A program made the translations under genes and the position numbers. Shown piece after piece: positions 17,510 to 26,381 of a DNA stretch of 32,925 bases (position 1 is its first letter; each line of letters begins with the position of its first letter). The stretch spans positions 1 to 32,925 of the forward strand of contig RHMC01000079.1 of assembly GCA_003719395.1 (NCBI GenBank), read 5' to 3'. The notes beneath the pieces were generated by a model that was not told where the DNA came from, searched no databases, and saw only the letters and a list, made by a program, of their open reading frames with translations. This DNA comes from Streptomyces altiplanensis. Its GTDB lineage: Bacteria > Actinomycetota > Actinomycetes > Streptomycetales > Streptomycetaceae.

Positions 17510-19195
17510 TCAGGCGTCGATGATGACGGGGATGATGAGGGGCTTGCGGCGGTAGGTCCTGAACGCCCAGTTCGCCACCGCGCGGGCGATGAGCTGTTCG
17601 AGCTGGTGCGCGTCTCCCACGCCTTCCTCGGCCGCGGTGGCGAGGGTCTTCTCGATGACGGGGATGACGGGCTCGAAGGTGGTGTCGTCGTGGACGAACC
17701 CGCGGGCCAGGAAGTCGGGGGCCTCGGCGAGGGCTCCGGTGTCGGCGTCGACGATCGCCACGACGGTGACGACGCCTTCCTCCGCGAGGGTGACGCGGTC
17801 CTTGAGGGACGCCTCGGTGGCTCCTCCGACCGTCATGCCGTCCACGTAGACGTTGCCCGCGGGCACCTTGCCGGTGATGGAGGCGCGCCCGTCGACGAGG
17901 TCGACGACGACGCCGTCCTCGGCGATGACGACCCGGTCGGGGTCGACACCCGTACGGATGGCCAGGTCGCCGTTGGCGCGGAGGTGGCGCCATTCGCCGT
18001 GCACGGGCATGACATTGCGGGGCTTGACGATGTTGTAGCAGTAGACGAGCTCACCGGCGCTGGCATGTCCGGAGACGTTCACCTTGGCGTTGCCCTTGTG
18101 GACGACGTGGGCGCCCCACCGGGTCAGCCCGTTGATCACCCGGTAGATGGCGTTCTCGTTGCCCGGGATCAGGGAGCTGGCCAGCAGGACGGTGTCGCCC
18201 TTCCCGATGCGGATCATGTGGTCGCGGTTGGCCATCCGCGACAGCGCGGCCATCGGCTCGCCCTGGGAACCGGTGCACACCAGGGTGACCTTGTGGTCCG
18301 GCAGTTTCTCCAGTTCCCGCATGCTCACGACCAGGCCGGAGGGGACCTTCAGGTAGCCGAGTTCGCGGGCGATGCCCATGTTGCGGACCATCGACCTGCC
18401 CACGAAGGCGACCTTGCGGCCGTGCTGGTGGGCGGCGTCCAGAACCTGCTGGATGCGGTGCACGTGGCTGGCGAAGCTGGACACGATGACCCTGCGCGGG
18501 GCGGTGCGCATGACCTGCTCGATCGCGGGGTTCAGATCGCGCTCGGACGTGGTGAAGCCGGGGACCTCGGCGTTGGTGGAGTCGGTGAGGAACAGGTCCA
18601 CCCCCTCTTCGCCGAGCCGGGCGAAGGCCCGCAGGTCGGTGATGCGCTCGTCCAGCGGGAACTGGTCCATCTTGAAGTCACCGGTGTGCAGCACCATCCC
18701 GGCACCGGTGCGGATCGCGACCGCGAGACTGTCCGGGATGGAGTGGTTGACCGCCACGAACTCGCAGTTGAAGGGGCCGAACCCCCGCCGGTCGCCCTCA
18801 CGGACCCGTACCGTACGGGGTCTGATGCCGTGCTCCTTGAGCTTGGCCTCCAGGAAGGCCAGTGTCAGCTTCGAGCCGACGACAGGAATGTCCGACCGCT
18901 CACGCAGCAGGTACGGAACGGCGCCGATGTGGTCTTCGTGGCCGTGGGTCAGCACCACCGCCACGACATCGTCCAGGCGTTCCCGGATCGATGTGAAGTC
19001 GGGGAGGATGACGTCCACCCCTGGCTGGGTCTCTTCGGGGAACAGCACGCCGCAGTCGACGACGAGCAGCTTGCCGGCGTACTCGAAGACGGTCATGTTG
19101 CGGCCGATTTCCCCGAGGCCGCCCAGGGCGACGACCCTCAGGCCTCCGTCGGGCAGCGGGGGAGCGGCTTTAAGTTCGGGATGCGGATGACTCAT
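17510..19195 (-). CDS. rnj: ribonuclease J (beta-CASP metallo-RNase)
   Basis: An intact protein of 561 residues, the usual length. The metallo-beta-lactamase motif HGHEDH is at residues 84-89, GGLGEIGRNM near residue 25, and the beta-CASP motifs FLTDSTNAEVPGFT, SSFASHVHRIQQ, SSLIPGNENAI and NVSGHASAGE follow. A C-terminal domain ends RRKPLIIPVIIDA. RNase J is a 5'-3' exonuclease and endonuclease for mRNA decay and rRNA maturation. In Streptomyces the housekeeping gene normally follows dapA; here it stands alone opposite an RF3 gene, so this may be a second copy. The ATG has only a weak ribosome site. The divergent region holds a MerR-type palindrome. Confidence 0.95.
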   Translation of the reverse strand: MSHPHPELKAAPPLPDGGLRVVALGGLGEIGRNMTVFEYAGKLLVVDCGVLFPEETQPGVDVILPDFTSIRERLDDVVAVVLTHGHEDHIGAVPYLLRERSDIPVVGSKLTLAFLEAKLKEHGIRPRTVRVREGDRRGFGPFNCEFVAVNHSIPDSLAVAIRTGAGMVLHTGDFKMDQFPLDERITDLRAFARLGEEGVDLFLTDSTNAEVPGFTTSERDLNPAIEQVMRTAPRRVIVSSFASHVHRIQQVLDAAHQHGRKVAFVGRSMVRNMGIARELGYLKVPSGLVVSMRELEKLPDHKVTLVCTGSQGEPMAALSRMANRDHMIRIGKGDTVLLASSLIPGNENAIYRVINGLTRWGAHVVHKGNAKVNVSGHASAGELVYCYNIVKPRNVMPVHGEWRHLRANGDLAIRTGVDPDRVVIAEDGVVVDLVDGRASITGKVPAGNVYVDGMTVGGATEASLKDRVTLAEEGVVTVVAIVDADTGALAEAPDFLARGFVHDDTTFEPVIPVIEKTLATAAEEGVGDAHQLEQLIARAVANWAFRTYRRKPLIIPVIIDA

Positions 19196-19316
19196 ATCTT
19201 GACGTTACCGGAGAGGTGACCACGGTGATCCTTTGGTGGTCCCGTCCCGCAGGTTCACGCGGTACTCCCGATACGCGGGGGCAGCAGCCGGGACCGCCCC
19301 CACCCCGCAGAAGAAC

Positions 19317-19336
19317 CTACCTTGACGTCAGAGTAG
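19317..19336. promoter_or_regulatory. MerR-type 20-bp operator A between RNase J and RF3
   Basis: CTACCTTGACGTCAGAGTAG is an imperfect palindrome (two mismatched pairs) centred on TGACGTCA. It matches 16 of 20 positions of the site upstream of the SulP gene (21754-21773). A TAGCTT box on the plus strand (19334-19339) and TAGGTT on the minus strand overlap its ends, so it could control both divergent genes. Confidence 0.55.
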
Positions 19337-19504
19337 CTTTGGAGTCGGGGTGGGCGCCGGCGCGTGGAACACGGCCGCCGCCCGACGTACGGGAGCGACT
19401 GCCGGAGCCCTCCGGTCCTTCGCCCGGGGCCGCCGAGGAGTACGGGGACGGGTGACCGGGTTCCGGTGACAGCGGCAGACAACGACAGCGACGAAGGCGG
19501 TTCG

Positions 19505-21105
19505 GTGGACACCATGGGCGGACCGGCAGCCGGCGAGGCGGCCCGGCGACGGACGTTCGCCGTGATCAGCCACCCCGATGCGGGCAAGTCCACGCTGACC
19601 GAAGCGCTGGCCCTGCACGCGCACGCGATCACCGAGGCGGGTGCGGTGCACGGCAAGTCGGGGCGGCGCGGGGTGGCGTCGGACTGGATGGAGATGGAGA
19701 AGGCCCGCGGCATCTCGGTGACCTCGGCGGTGCTGCAGTTCGCCCACCGCGGCTGCGTGCTCAACCTGCTGGACACCCCCGGTCACGCGGACTTCTCCGA
19801 GGACACCTACCGGGTGCTGGCGGCGGTGGACTGCGCGGTGATGCTCATCGACGCGGCCAAGGGTCTGGAGGAACAGACCCGCAAGCTCTTCGACGTGTGC
19901 CGTCACCGGGGCATCCCGGTGATCACGTTCGTCAACAAGTGGGACCGGCCGGGGCGTGAGGCGCTGGAGCTGCTGGACGAGATCGAGCGGGAGTTCCGCC
20001 TGCGGCCCACACCCCTCACCTGGCCGGTCGGCGCCTCGGGGTACATGCACGGCCTGATCGACGTGCGTGAACCCGGGCAGATGCTGCGCTTCACCCGTAC
20101 CCCCGGCGGGTCCCACGAAGCCGTCGAGGAACCGGTACCGGCCGAGCGGGCCGCCCTCGAGGAAGGCGCCGACTGGGAGCAGGCCACGGAAGAACTCCAG
20201 CTGCTGCGGGCGGACGGGGCCGGGTTCGACCGGGCCTCGTTCCTGGCCGGCACCTCCACTCCGGTCTTCTTCGGCGCCGCGATCTCCAACATCGCGTACG
20301 GCTGCTGCTGGACACCGTCGTCGACCTCGCCCCGCCGCCGGGCCCGCGCGTGCTGGAGGGCGGCGGCAGCCGGCCGGTCGACGCCCCGTTCTCCGGGCTC
20401 GTGTTCAAGGTGCAGGCGAACATGGATCCCTCGCACCGCGACCGGATCGCCTTTCTGCGGGTGTGCTCGGGCGTCTTCGAGCGGGGCGCGACCGTCACCC
20501 GCGCCGCCTCCGGCAAACCGTTCGCGACCAAGTACGCGCACAGCGTCTTCGGGCAGGACCGCTCCATGGTCGACACCGCCTACCCCGGCGATGTGGTCGG
20601 TCTGGTAAACGCCGCCGCTCTGCGCGTCGGTGACACCCTCTACGCCGGGCCGCCCGCCCTCTTCCCCGCCATGCCCACCTTCGCGCCGGAGCACTTCGCG
20701 GTCGTACGTCCCGTGGACATCGGCCGCTCCAAGCAGTTCAGGCGCGGCATCGCCCAGCTGGACGAAGAGGGCGTCGTGCAGGTCCTGGTGTCCGACGTGC
20801 GCGGTGACCAGGCGCCGGTGCTCGCCGCCGTGGGGCCGATGCAGTTCGACGTCGTCTCCGCACGCATGGCGGGCGAATTCTCCGCCCCGGTACGGCTGGA
20901 AGCACTCCCCTATCACCTGGCGCGGGCCACTGACACGGCCGGAGCGGCGGCCCTGAACGGCTCCCGGCTGGTCACGGGCGAGGCACTGACCCGCGTCCGG
21001 GACAAGGCGGTACTCGCGCTGTTCCCGGACCGCTGGCAGGCCAACTCCTTCGAGCGGGCCTTTCCCGGAGCCCGGCTGACCCCGCTCCTCGCCGCCCACG
21101 AATGA
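19505..21105 (+). CDS. prfC: peptide chain release factor 3, RF3 (one frameshift)
   Basis: A translation GTPase that removes RF1/RF2 from the ribosome after peptide release. The G domain shows SHPDAGKST (G1), ISVTSA (G2 region), DTPGH (G3) and NKWD (G4). RF3-specific parts are GRRGVASDWMEMEKARGISV and domains II/III with TYRVLAAVD and ANMDPSHRDRIAFLR. One frameshift near 20295 breaks ISNI-(GV)R-LLLDTVV and is repaired by one inserted G; the result is about 533 residues, close to the family's 529. I chose the GTG at 19505 after AAGGCGG; a GTG at 19466 and an ATG at 19514 are in frame too. It is divergent from RNase J. Confidence 0.92.
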
Positions 21106-21145
21106 GGGGCGTCCGCCGGACGAACGGCGGGGCCTTCCACGCCGG

Positions 21146-21187
21146 CAGACCGCAGACCGCAGAACACAGACCGCAGAACACAGAACA
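21146..21187. repeat. six-unit 7-bp tandem repeat (CAGACCG/CAGAACA)
   Basis: Six contiguous heptamers fill 21146-21187 in the order CAGACCG, CAGACCG, CAGAACA, CAGACCG, CAGAACA, CAGAACA. They lie between the convergent RF3 and MerR genes. Two unit types alternate, which suggests growth by slippage or unequal exchange. Confidence 0.85.
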
Positions 21188-21225
21188 CGGACGGAGCCGG
21201 CCGGCGGCGCAGCCCCGCGCTGTCG

Positions 21226-21627
21226 TCAGTTCGCCGGACCGAGCCTGTGGCGCAGGGTGGCGGCGAAATCCTCGGCGGCCGCCGACTGGGCACGCAGCGT
21301 CTCGCAGCGGGCGTCGGCGGCCTCGCGACAGGAGTCCAGCCGCTCGCGCAGCCGTTCCTTCTCGTCGCCGGCCGGCGGACCGTCCGCGGCGGCGAGCCGG
21401 TCGGTGATCTCCAGCAGGTCGCGCATCTCCTCCAGGCAGAAGTCCAGCGGCTTCATCCGGCGGATCACCACCGGGCGCTCGACGTCGACCTCGGTGCAGA
21501 GGCGGAAGCCGCCCTTGCTGCGAGCGGAGGGAATGACGAGGCCGACTTCCTCGTAGTGCCGGACCGTGCGCAGCGACAGGCGGGTCCGCTCGGCCGCCTC
21601 GCCGATCCGCATCTGCCGCTCGGCCAT
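21226..21627 (-). CDS. MerR family transcriptional regulator
   Basis: An intact 133-residue protein. The N-terminal winged helix reads MRIGEAAERTRLSLRTVRHYEEVGLV, then the wing SARSKGGFRLCTEVDVERPVVIRRMKPLDFCLEEMRDLLEI. The C-terminal helix (about residues 80-125) forms the dimer coiled coil. It has no conserved metal-binding cysteine group and no large ligand domain, so the signal it senses is unknown. MerR proteins twist promoters with long spacers to switch transcription on. An AAAGG site lies 8 bases before the ATG. It is divergent from the SulP gene, with a MerR-type palindrome between them, so it probably controls both and itself. Confidence 0.92.
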   Translation of the reverse strand: MAERQMRIGEAAERTRLSLRTVRHYEEVGLVIPSARSKGGFRLCTEVDVERPVVIRRMKPLDFCLEEMRDLLEITDRLAAADGPPAGDEKERLRERLDSCREAADARCETLRAQSAAAEDFAATLRHRLGPAN

Positions 21628-21739
21628 TCTCCGCGCCTTTGCCTTCTGCGCTCCGCCGCATTCCGCACGCTTGAATCGCTTCAGAAGATGTGCCCGGGAT
21701 CACGTGTCCCAAAGCCCGTTCACCTGCGCACTCCACAAG

Positions 21740-21787
21740 CCGCGCCTCACACTCTGCCCTAACGTCAGGGTAGAGTGTGAGGCGCGG
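21740..21787. promoter_or_regulatory. 48-bp near-perfect inverted repeat with MerR-type operator B
   Basis: The core 21754-21773, CTGCCCTAACGTCAGGGTAG, is the second copy of the 20-bp operator. It lies within a longer symmetric element: 21740-21755 and 21772-21787 are perfect 16-base arms, and the 16 bases between them are symmetric except for two pairs. A plus-strand TAGAGT (21771-21776) fits a -10 box for sulP, and a minus-strand CAGAGT fits one for merR. Confidence 0.6.
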
Positions 21788-21995
21788 GTCCCTGGCCGGA
21801 CAGGTTCGGCCGGGGCGACTCCGCCGGCAGACTGCCGGGCGATGATGCCCGACCGGCAGCCCTTACGGCCGCCGCTCCATCCGGCAGGGCCCCCGTCGAG
21901 GCCGGGCCGCCGTGGTTTCCGCCCCTTGATACGGAGCGAGTACGACGCGTGTGCATCCAGCGGACGGATGCGTGCGCACGAACAGAAACGGTTGC

Positions 21996-23498
21996 ATGTC
22001 TTCACCGCTGTCCAAAGCCCCCGGGCTGCGCATGTCCAAGCCCGACTGGCTCGCCTCCCCGAAGGTCTTCCGTACCGAGGTGCTGGCCGGCCTCGTGGTC
22101 GCACTGGCCCTGATCCCCGAGGCGATCTCGTTCTCGATCATCGCCGGCGTCGACCCCGGCATCGGCCTCTTCGCCTCCTTCACCATGGCCGTGGTGATCT
22201 CCGTCGTGGGCGGCCGCAAGGCCATGATCTCCGCCGCCACCGGCGCGATCGCCCTGGTCATCGCCCCGCTCAACCACGAGTACGGCCTGGGCCACCTGAT
22301 CGCCGCGGTCATCCTCGGCGGTCTCATCCAGGTCGTTCTCGGCGCCCTGGGCGTCGCCAAGCTGATGCGTTTCGTGCCGCGCTCGGTGATGGTCGGTTTC
22401 GTCAACGCCCTCGCCGTCCTGATCTTCATGGCCCAGGTGCCCGAGATGCGGGACGTGCCCTGGCCGGTCTACCCGCTGATCGCCGGCGGCCTGGTACTCA
22501 TGGTCCTCTTCCCGAAGATCACCAAGGTCGTCCCGGCCCCGCTGGTCTCGATCGTCGTCCTGACCGTCATCACGGTCGCCGCCGGCATCGCGGTGCCGAC
22601 CGTGGGCGACAAGGGCGACCTGCCCTCCTCGCTGCCGGTGCCCGGCCTGCCGGACGTGCCCTTCACGATGGACACGCTGACCACCATCGCCCCGTACGCC
22701 TTCGCCTTCGCGCTGGTCGGGCTGATGGAGTCACTGATGACCGCCAAGCTCGTCGACGACATCACCGACACACGCTCCAACAAGACCCGCGAGTCGATCG
22801 GCCAGGGCATCGCCAACATCGTCACCGGCTTCTTCGGCGGCATGGGCGGCTGCGCCATGATCGGCCAGACCATGATCAACGTGAAGACGTCCGGCGCCCG
22901 CACCCGCCTGTCCACGTTCCTGGCCGGTTCCTTCCTCATGGTCCTGTGCATCGTCTTCGGCCCGGTCGTCTCGGACATCCCGATGGCAGCGCTGGTCGCG
23001 GTGATGATCCTGGTCTCGGTCGCCACCTTCGACTGGCACTCCGTCCGGCCCAGGACGCTCAAGCGGATGCCGGTGGGCGAGACCGTCGTCATGGCCGTCA
23101 CCGTCACCGCCGTGGTCGCCACCCACAACCTCGCCGTCGGCGTCGTTCTCGGCTCGGTCACCGCCATGGTCATCTTCGCCAAGCGCGTCGCCCACCTGGC
23201 CCAGGTCTCCGGAGTGGTCGACCCCGACGGCAACCAGGTCGTCTACGCGGTCACCGGCGAGCTGTTCTTCGCCTCGTCCAACGACCTGGTCCACCAGTTC
23301 GACTACAAGGACGACCCGGACGACGTCGTCATCGACCTCTCCGGCGCCCACATCTGGGACGCCTCCTCGGTCGCCGCCCTCGACGCGGTAGAGACGAAGT
23401 ACGCCCAGCGCGGCAAGAAGGTCACCGTCGTCGGCCTGAACAAGCCCAGCGCCGAGATGCACGACAAGCTCGCCGGACAGCTCAACGCCGGCCACTGA
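21996..23498 (+). CDS. SulP family anion transporter with STAS domain
   Basis: An intact protein of 500 residues. The SulP signature is GLVVALALIPEAISFSIIAGV with GLFASF. About 10-12 membrane helices run to about residue 390, including GMGGCAMIGQTMINVKTSGARTRLS. The cytosolic STAS domain (about residues 405-490) reads VIDLSGAHIWDASSVAALD. SulP proteins carry sulfate, bicarbonate, chloride or related anions; the exact anion cannot be read here. The ATG at 21996 has a weak ribosome site; an ATG at 22032 (MSKPDW) is an alternative. It is transcribed away from the MerR gene with a leader of over 200 bases. Confidence 0.92.
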   Translation: MSSPLSKAPGLRMSKPDWLASPKVFRTEVLAGLVVALALIPEAISFSIIAGVDPGIGLFASFTMAVVISVVGGRKAMISAATGAIALVIAPLNHEYGLGHLIAAVILGGLIQVVLGALGVAKLMRFVPRSVMVGFVNALAVLIFMAQVPEMRDVPWPVYPLIAGGLVLMVLFPKITKVVPAPLVSIVVLTVITVAAGIAVPTVGDKGDLPSSLPVPGLPDVPFTMDTLTTIAPYAFAFALVGLMESLMTAKLVDDITDTRSNKTRESIGQGIANIVTGFFGGMGGCAMIGQTMINVKTSGARTRLSTFLAGSFLMVLCIVFGPVVSDIPMAALVAVMILVSVATFDWHSVRPRTLKRMPVGETVVMAVTVTAVVATHNLAVGVVLGSVTAMVIFAKRVAHLAQVSGVVDPDGNQVVYAVTGELFFASSNDLVHQFDYKDDPDDVVIDLSGAHIWDASSVAALDAVETKYAQRGKKVTVVGLNKPSAEMHDKLAGQLNAGH

Positions 23499-23567
23499 GA
23501 ACCGCCCGCCCGGCCGTCGGCCCGCTACGGCGGCCGGTGCGGTGAGCGTGCGCGGAGCACTCCGCAC

Positions 23568-23617
23568 CCGGTGGGGGAGGTGTCCGGACCGGCCGGTCCG
23601 GACACCTCCCCCACCGG
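23568..23617. terminator. 50-bp perfect palindrome, bidirectional terminator
   Basis: Two perfect 25-base arms (23568-23592 and 23593-23617) meet without a spacer, making a very strong hairpin in either transcript. It sits between the convergent SulP and acetylesterase genes, 10 bp past the latter's stop. Confidence 0.75.
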
Positions 23618-23626
23618 CTTCGCCGC

Positions 23627-24687
23627 TCAGCGAACGAGCCGCTCCGGTATCAGCCGCAGCTCGCGCAGGGCGTCGAGAACCAGGCGTGCGTACTCGGTCG
23701 CTGCCGCGCGCCGAGGTGTGCGTGTTGTCGCGCTTCTCCGCCGTCAGGTAGAGGGCCTTGGACGCCTCGGGGCCGAGCTCCTCCACCCGGTTCTTGGTGA
23801 GGGCGGTGAGGTCGACCAGCGGGGTCCCCAGCTCCACCGACAGGGCGCGCATCTCCGCCGGGTGGTTCACGCCGAGACCGTTGACCAGCAGAGCGGTGTC
23901 GTTGTTCAGGGTGGCGTCGGCGTTGAACCAGCGACGGACGACGGGCGTCACCAGGACGGGGCGGCCTCCACGCGCACGCACTCCCTCGACGAGCGCGGTG
24001 AGGTTGGCGCGATAGGACGCCGCGTCGGTCTGCTTGTCGTTGTGGGCGAGCTGGATGAGCACCAGGTCGCCGCGCCGGACGAGCGGCCGGACGGTCGGGA
24101 AGAGCGCGGGGTTCTCCAGGTAGCTCACACTGCTCTCGCCGGAGTCGCCGTAGTTGGCGACGGCCGCACCGCGCTTCAGGTACTGCGGCAGCTGCTGGCC
24201 CCAGCCCGAGTACGGCTCCCCCGGCTGGTCGCACACCGTCGAGTCCCCGACGAGCAGTATCTGGCGGGCGCGCGGCGCGGGGGTGACGCTGACCGCGGCG
24301 GAGCAGGAGCGGTTCCGGCGAAGGTGAGGGTGAGGCCGGGCGTTCCGGCGGGGCCGGTGGGCTCGCCCTCCGGGGTACGGACGTTCACCGTGAAGGTACG
24401 GCGGGCACGCTGTCCCGGCCGCGGTGACGGTGTCGGCGAGCAGGGTGCGGCGGGTCTCGGCGACCACGGAGGTGCTGCCCGCCGGCGTCCCGCCGAGGGT
24501 CACCGCGACGGTCGTACGTTCCCGGCGCGACATCGAAGTGGCACACGACGGGTCCGGTGCCGGTGCAGTGTTCGAGGCCGCTTCCGTGCCCGCGCCCGGT
24601 TTCCTGTCCGGGCGCCGCACCGGCCGGCACGGTGGTCAGACAGCCGACGGCCGCCGTCAGCGCGACCAGCATGGCAGTGCGTTTCAT
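23627..24687 (-). CDS. secreted rhamnogalacturonan acetylesterase-like SGNH hydrolase (frameshifted)
   Basis: The ATG at 24687 follows AAGGAG on the minus strand, and the first about 25 residues form a signal peptide. The catalytic half shows GDSTVCD (block I Ser), NYGDSGES, LIQLAHNDKQTD and DNTHTS (Asp/His), the pattern of CE12 acetylesterases. An N-terminal beta-rich part (EHCTGTGPVVCHFDVAPGTY and FTVNVRTPEGEPTGPAGTPG) resembles the carbohydrate-binding front of these enzymes. It would remove acetyl groups from pectic rhamnogalacturonan outside the cell. Frameshifts occur near 24520, 24410, 24300 and 23700. A LacI-type palindrome lies about 180 bp upstream. Confidence 0.85.
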
Positions 24688-24861
24688 ACGAGCTCCTTCA
24701 AGAGGGTGCGTGGTGCCTGTCGCCGAGCGCCGTCATGAGTTCCCGTCTCCGACCGGGAGACGTCGTGTGGACATGCGCGCCTGCGCCGACGCCATGAAAC
24801 GATTCATTTGTTGCCCGCACGGCCCTTCCGCGAAAAGAAGGTCCGAAGCGCGCCAAGAGAT

Positions 24862-24875
24862 AGAAAGCGCTTGCT
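24862..24875. promoter_or_regulatory. candidate LacI-type operator before the acetylesterase
   Basis: AGAAAGCGCTTGCT is a 14-bp palindrome with one mismatched pair and the central CG step usual for LacI-family sites. It is in the 307-bp gap upstream of the acetylesterase. A weaker palindrome, ATGAAACGATTCAT, lies at 24794-24807. Neither resembles the beta-galactosidase operators, so a different regulator is implied. Confidence 0.45.
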
Positions 24876-24957
24876 GAGCGAGGGAAGGTTCCCAACAGAC
24901 ACACCGCCGGGTCAACCCCCGCGCACCCGCGACCTGCTCCCCTCACGAAGACGGCAC

Positions 24958-24984
24958 TCCCGCCCGGACGACGTCCGGCCGGGA
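24958..24984 (-). terminator. hairpin terminator after the MFS gene
   Basis: A 12-pair stem with one mismatch and a 3-base loop lies 10 bp after the MFS stop codon. Confidence 0.5.
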
Positions 24985-24994
24985 TCTCCTGCGC

Positions 24995-26211
24995 TCAGCG
25001 GTCCTCGGCGGGGCGGGTCGCCCTGATCAGCCAGACCGTCGCGGCCAGGCACGCGGCGGAGAGGACGCACAGCAGCAGCGGTACGGCGCGGACGCCGGAC
25101 AGCTCGATGGCCCTGCCCAGAACGGGCCCGGCGGCGACCCCGCCCACCATGGACGCGGCGATCACCAGGGCTCCGGCGCGGCGGGCGCGGGGTGCGGCCC
25201 TGCTGAGCCACGGCAGGCCGGTGGGGAAGATCGGGGCGATGAACAGCCCGACACCCGCATACGCGTACGGCGCCAGCCCCGGTACTCCCGCCAGCAACAG
25301 GCACCCCGTCATTCCCGCGCAGGAAACGGCGATGATGGACTGCGCGGAGAAGCGCAGGGCGATCGGTGCCACCAGGAACCGGCCGACGGTCATCATCAGC
25401 CAGTACACGGAGGTGGCGGTGGCGGCGGCACCCGCGCTGTAGCCGACCGTTTCCAGGTGGGTGGGTTCCCAGCCGCCGACGCCCGCTTCGATGGCCACGT
25501 GCAGCACGTAGAGGGTGACGAACACCGCCAGCACCGTGCCGAGGCTTCTGCCGCGCGCCTGCGGACGCGTTCCCCCGGGGGAGGCTTCGCCGCCCGCCGT
25601 CCGCGCGGTCGTCCGGCGTATCCCGCCCAGGCACAGCATCAGCGGCAGGGTCACCAGCGCGAAGACGAGAAAGACGGCTCCGTAGTGCGCCGCTCCCACG
25701 GCGGCGATCAGCGCGGGGCCGAGGATGGCGCCCACGCCGAAGTGCGCGTTGAGGATGTTCAGCATCGCGGTGGAGCGTTCGCCGAACCCGACCGCGAACA
25801 GCTGGTTGAGCCCGTAGTCGATGCCGCCGAATCCGAAGCCGGCCAGTAGCGCCGCGAACAGGGCGCGGGCCAGCTCGGCGCGAGTGCGAAACCGGCCGCC
25901 CCGCCGGCCATGAGCAGGTACGAGGCGCCGATGACAGGGCGGTTGCCCACCCGTCCGTACAACTGGTCGAACAGCAGCACACCGACGACCCCGCCGACGA
26001 AGTGGGCGCTCAGTGCGAGTCCCGCTCCCGACGGGGAGAGGCCGAACTTCTCGCGCAGGGCCGGGATGGCGGGTCCGTAGAAGGCCTGGAGGGCGCCGAT
26101 CAGGACGAAACCGACACAGGAGGCCACCACGGCCGGAGCGGTGAAGATCCGTGTCCCGGGAGCTTCGGCGGGGGCTCCGGCAAGGTGCTGTTCCAGTGTG
26201 TCGTCGCTCAT
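24995..26211 (-). CDS. MFS transporter, probable sugar permease (one frameshift)
   Basis: About 405 residues with roughly 12 membrane helices. The ATG at 26211 follows an ACGGAG site. Motifs include FVLIGALQAFYGPAIPALRE, GLSPSGAGLALSAHFVGGVVG and LYGRVGNRPVIGASYLLMAG in the first half, and VAIEAGVGGWEPTHLETVGYSAGAAATATS in the second. A frameshift near 25885 interrupts it between APSWP and ALFAALLAG. The pattern resembles fucose/glucose-type permeases (FHS-like), which fits its place between a pectin esterase and a galactoside operon. The substrate is not proven by sequence. Confidence 0.8.
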
Positions 26212-26349
26212 GTGGGCTCCGTTTGCCGGCCCGCGCTCACGCGGGCGAAGGACATGGGTGTTCCTTGCGGGTAGAGGCGCAGGTGTGCGGCGCGGCAGGC
26301 ACGGAGGCATGGCCTCCTGGCGCCGGGCGGGCAGCCCGGCGCCCGGTTC

Positions 26350-26377
26350 GTCAACGAGGGCGGGTCAACGAGGACGG
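26350..26377. repeat. 14-bp tandem repeat (2 copies)
   Basis: GTCAACGAGGGCGG (26350-26363) and GTCAACGAGGACGG (26364-26377) differ at one base. They lie just beyond the LacI stop codon, in the MFS upstream region. Confidence 0.6.
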
Positions 26378-26381
26378 GTGG

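Noticed and set aside
17432..19219. A 595-codon plus-strand frame
   Set aside because: Entirely antisense to RNase J, with no family signature.
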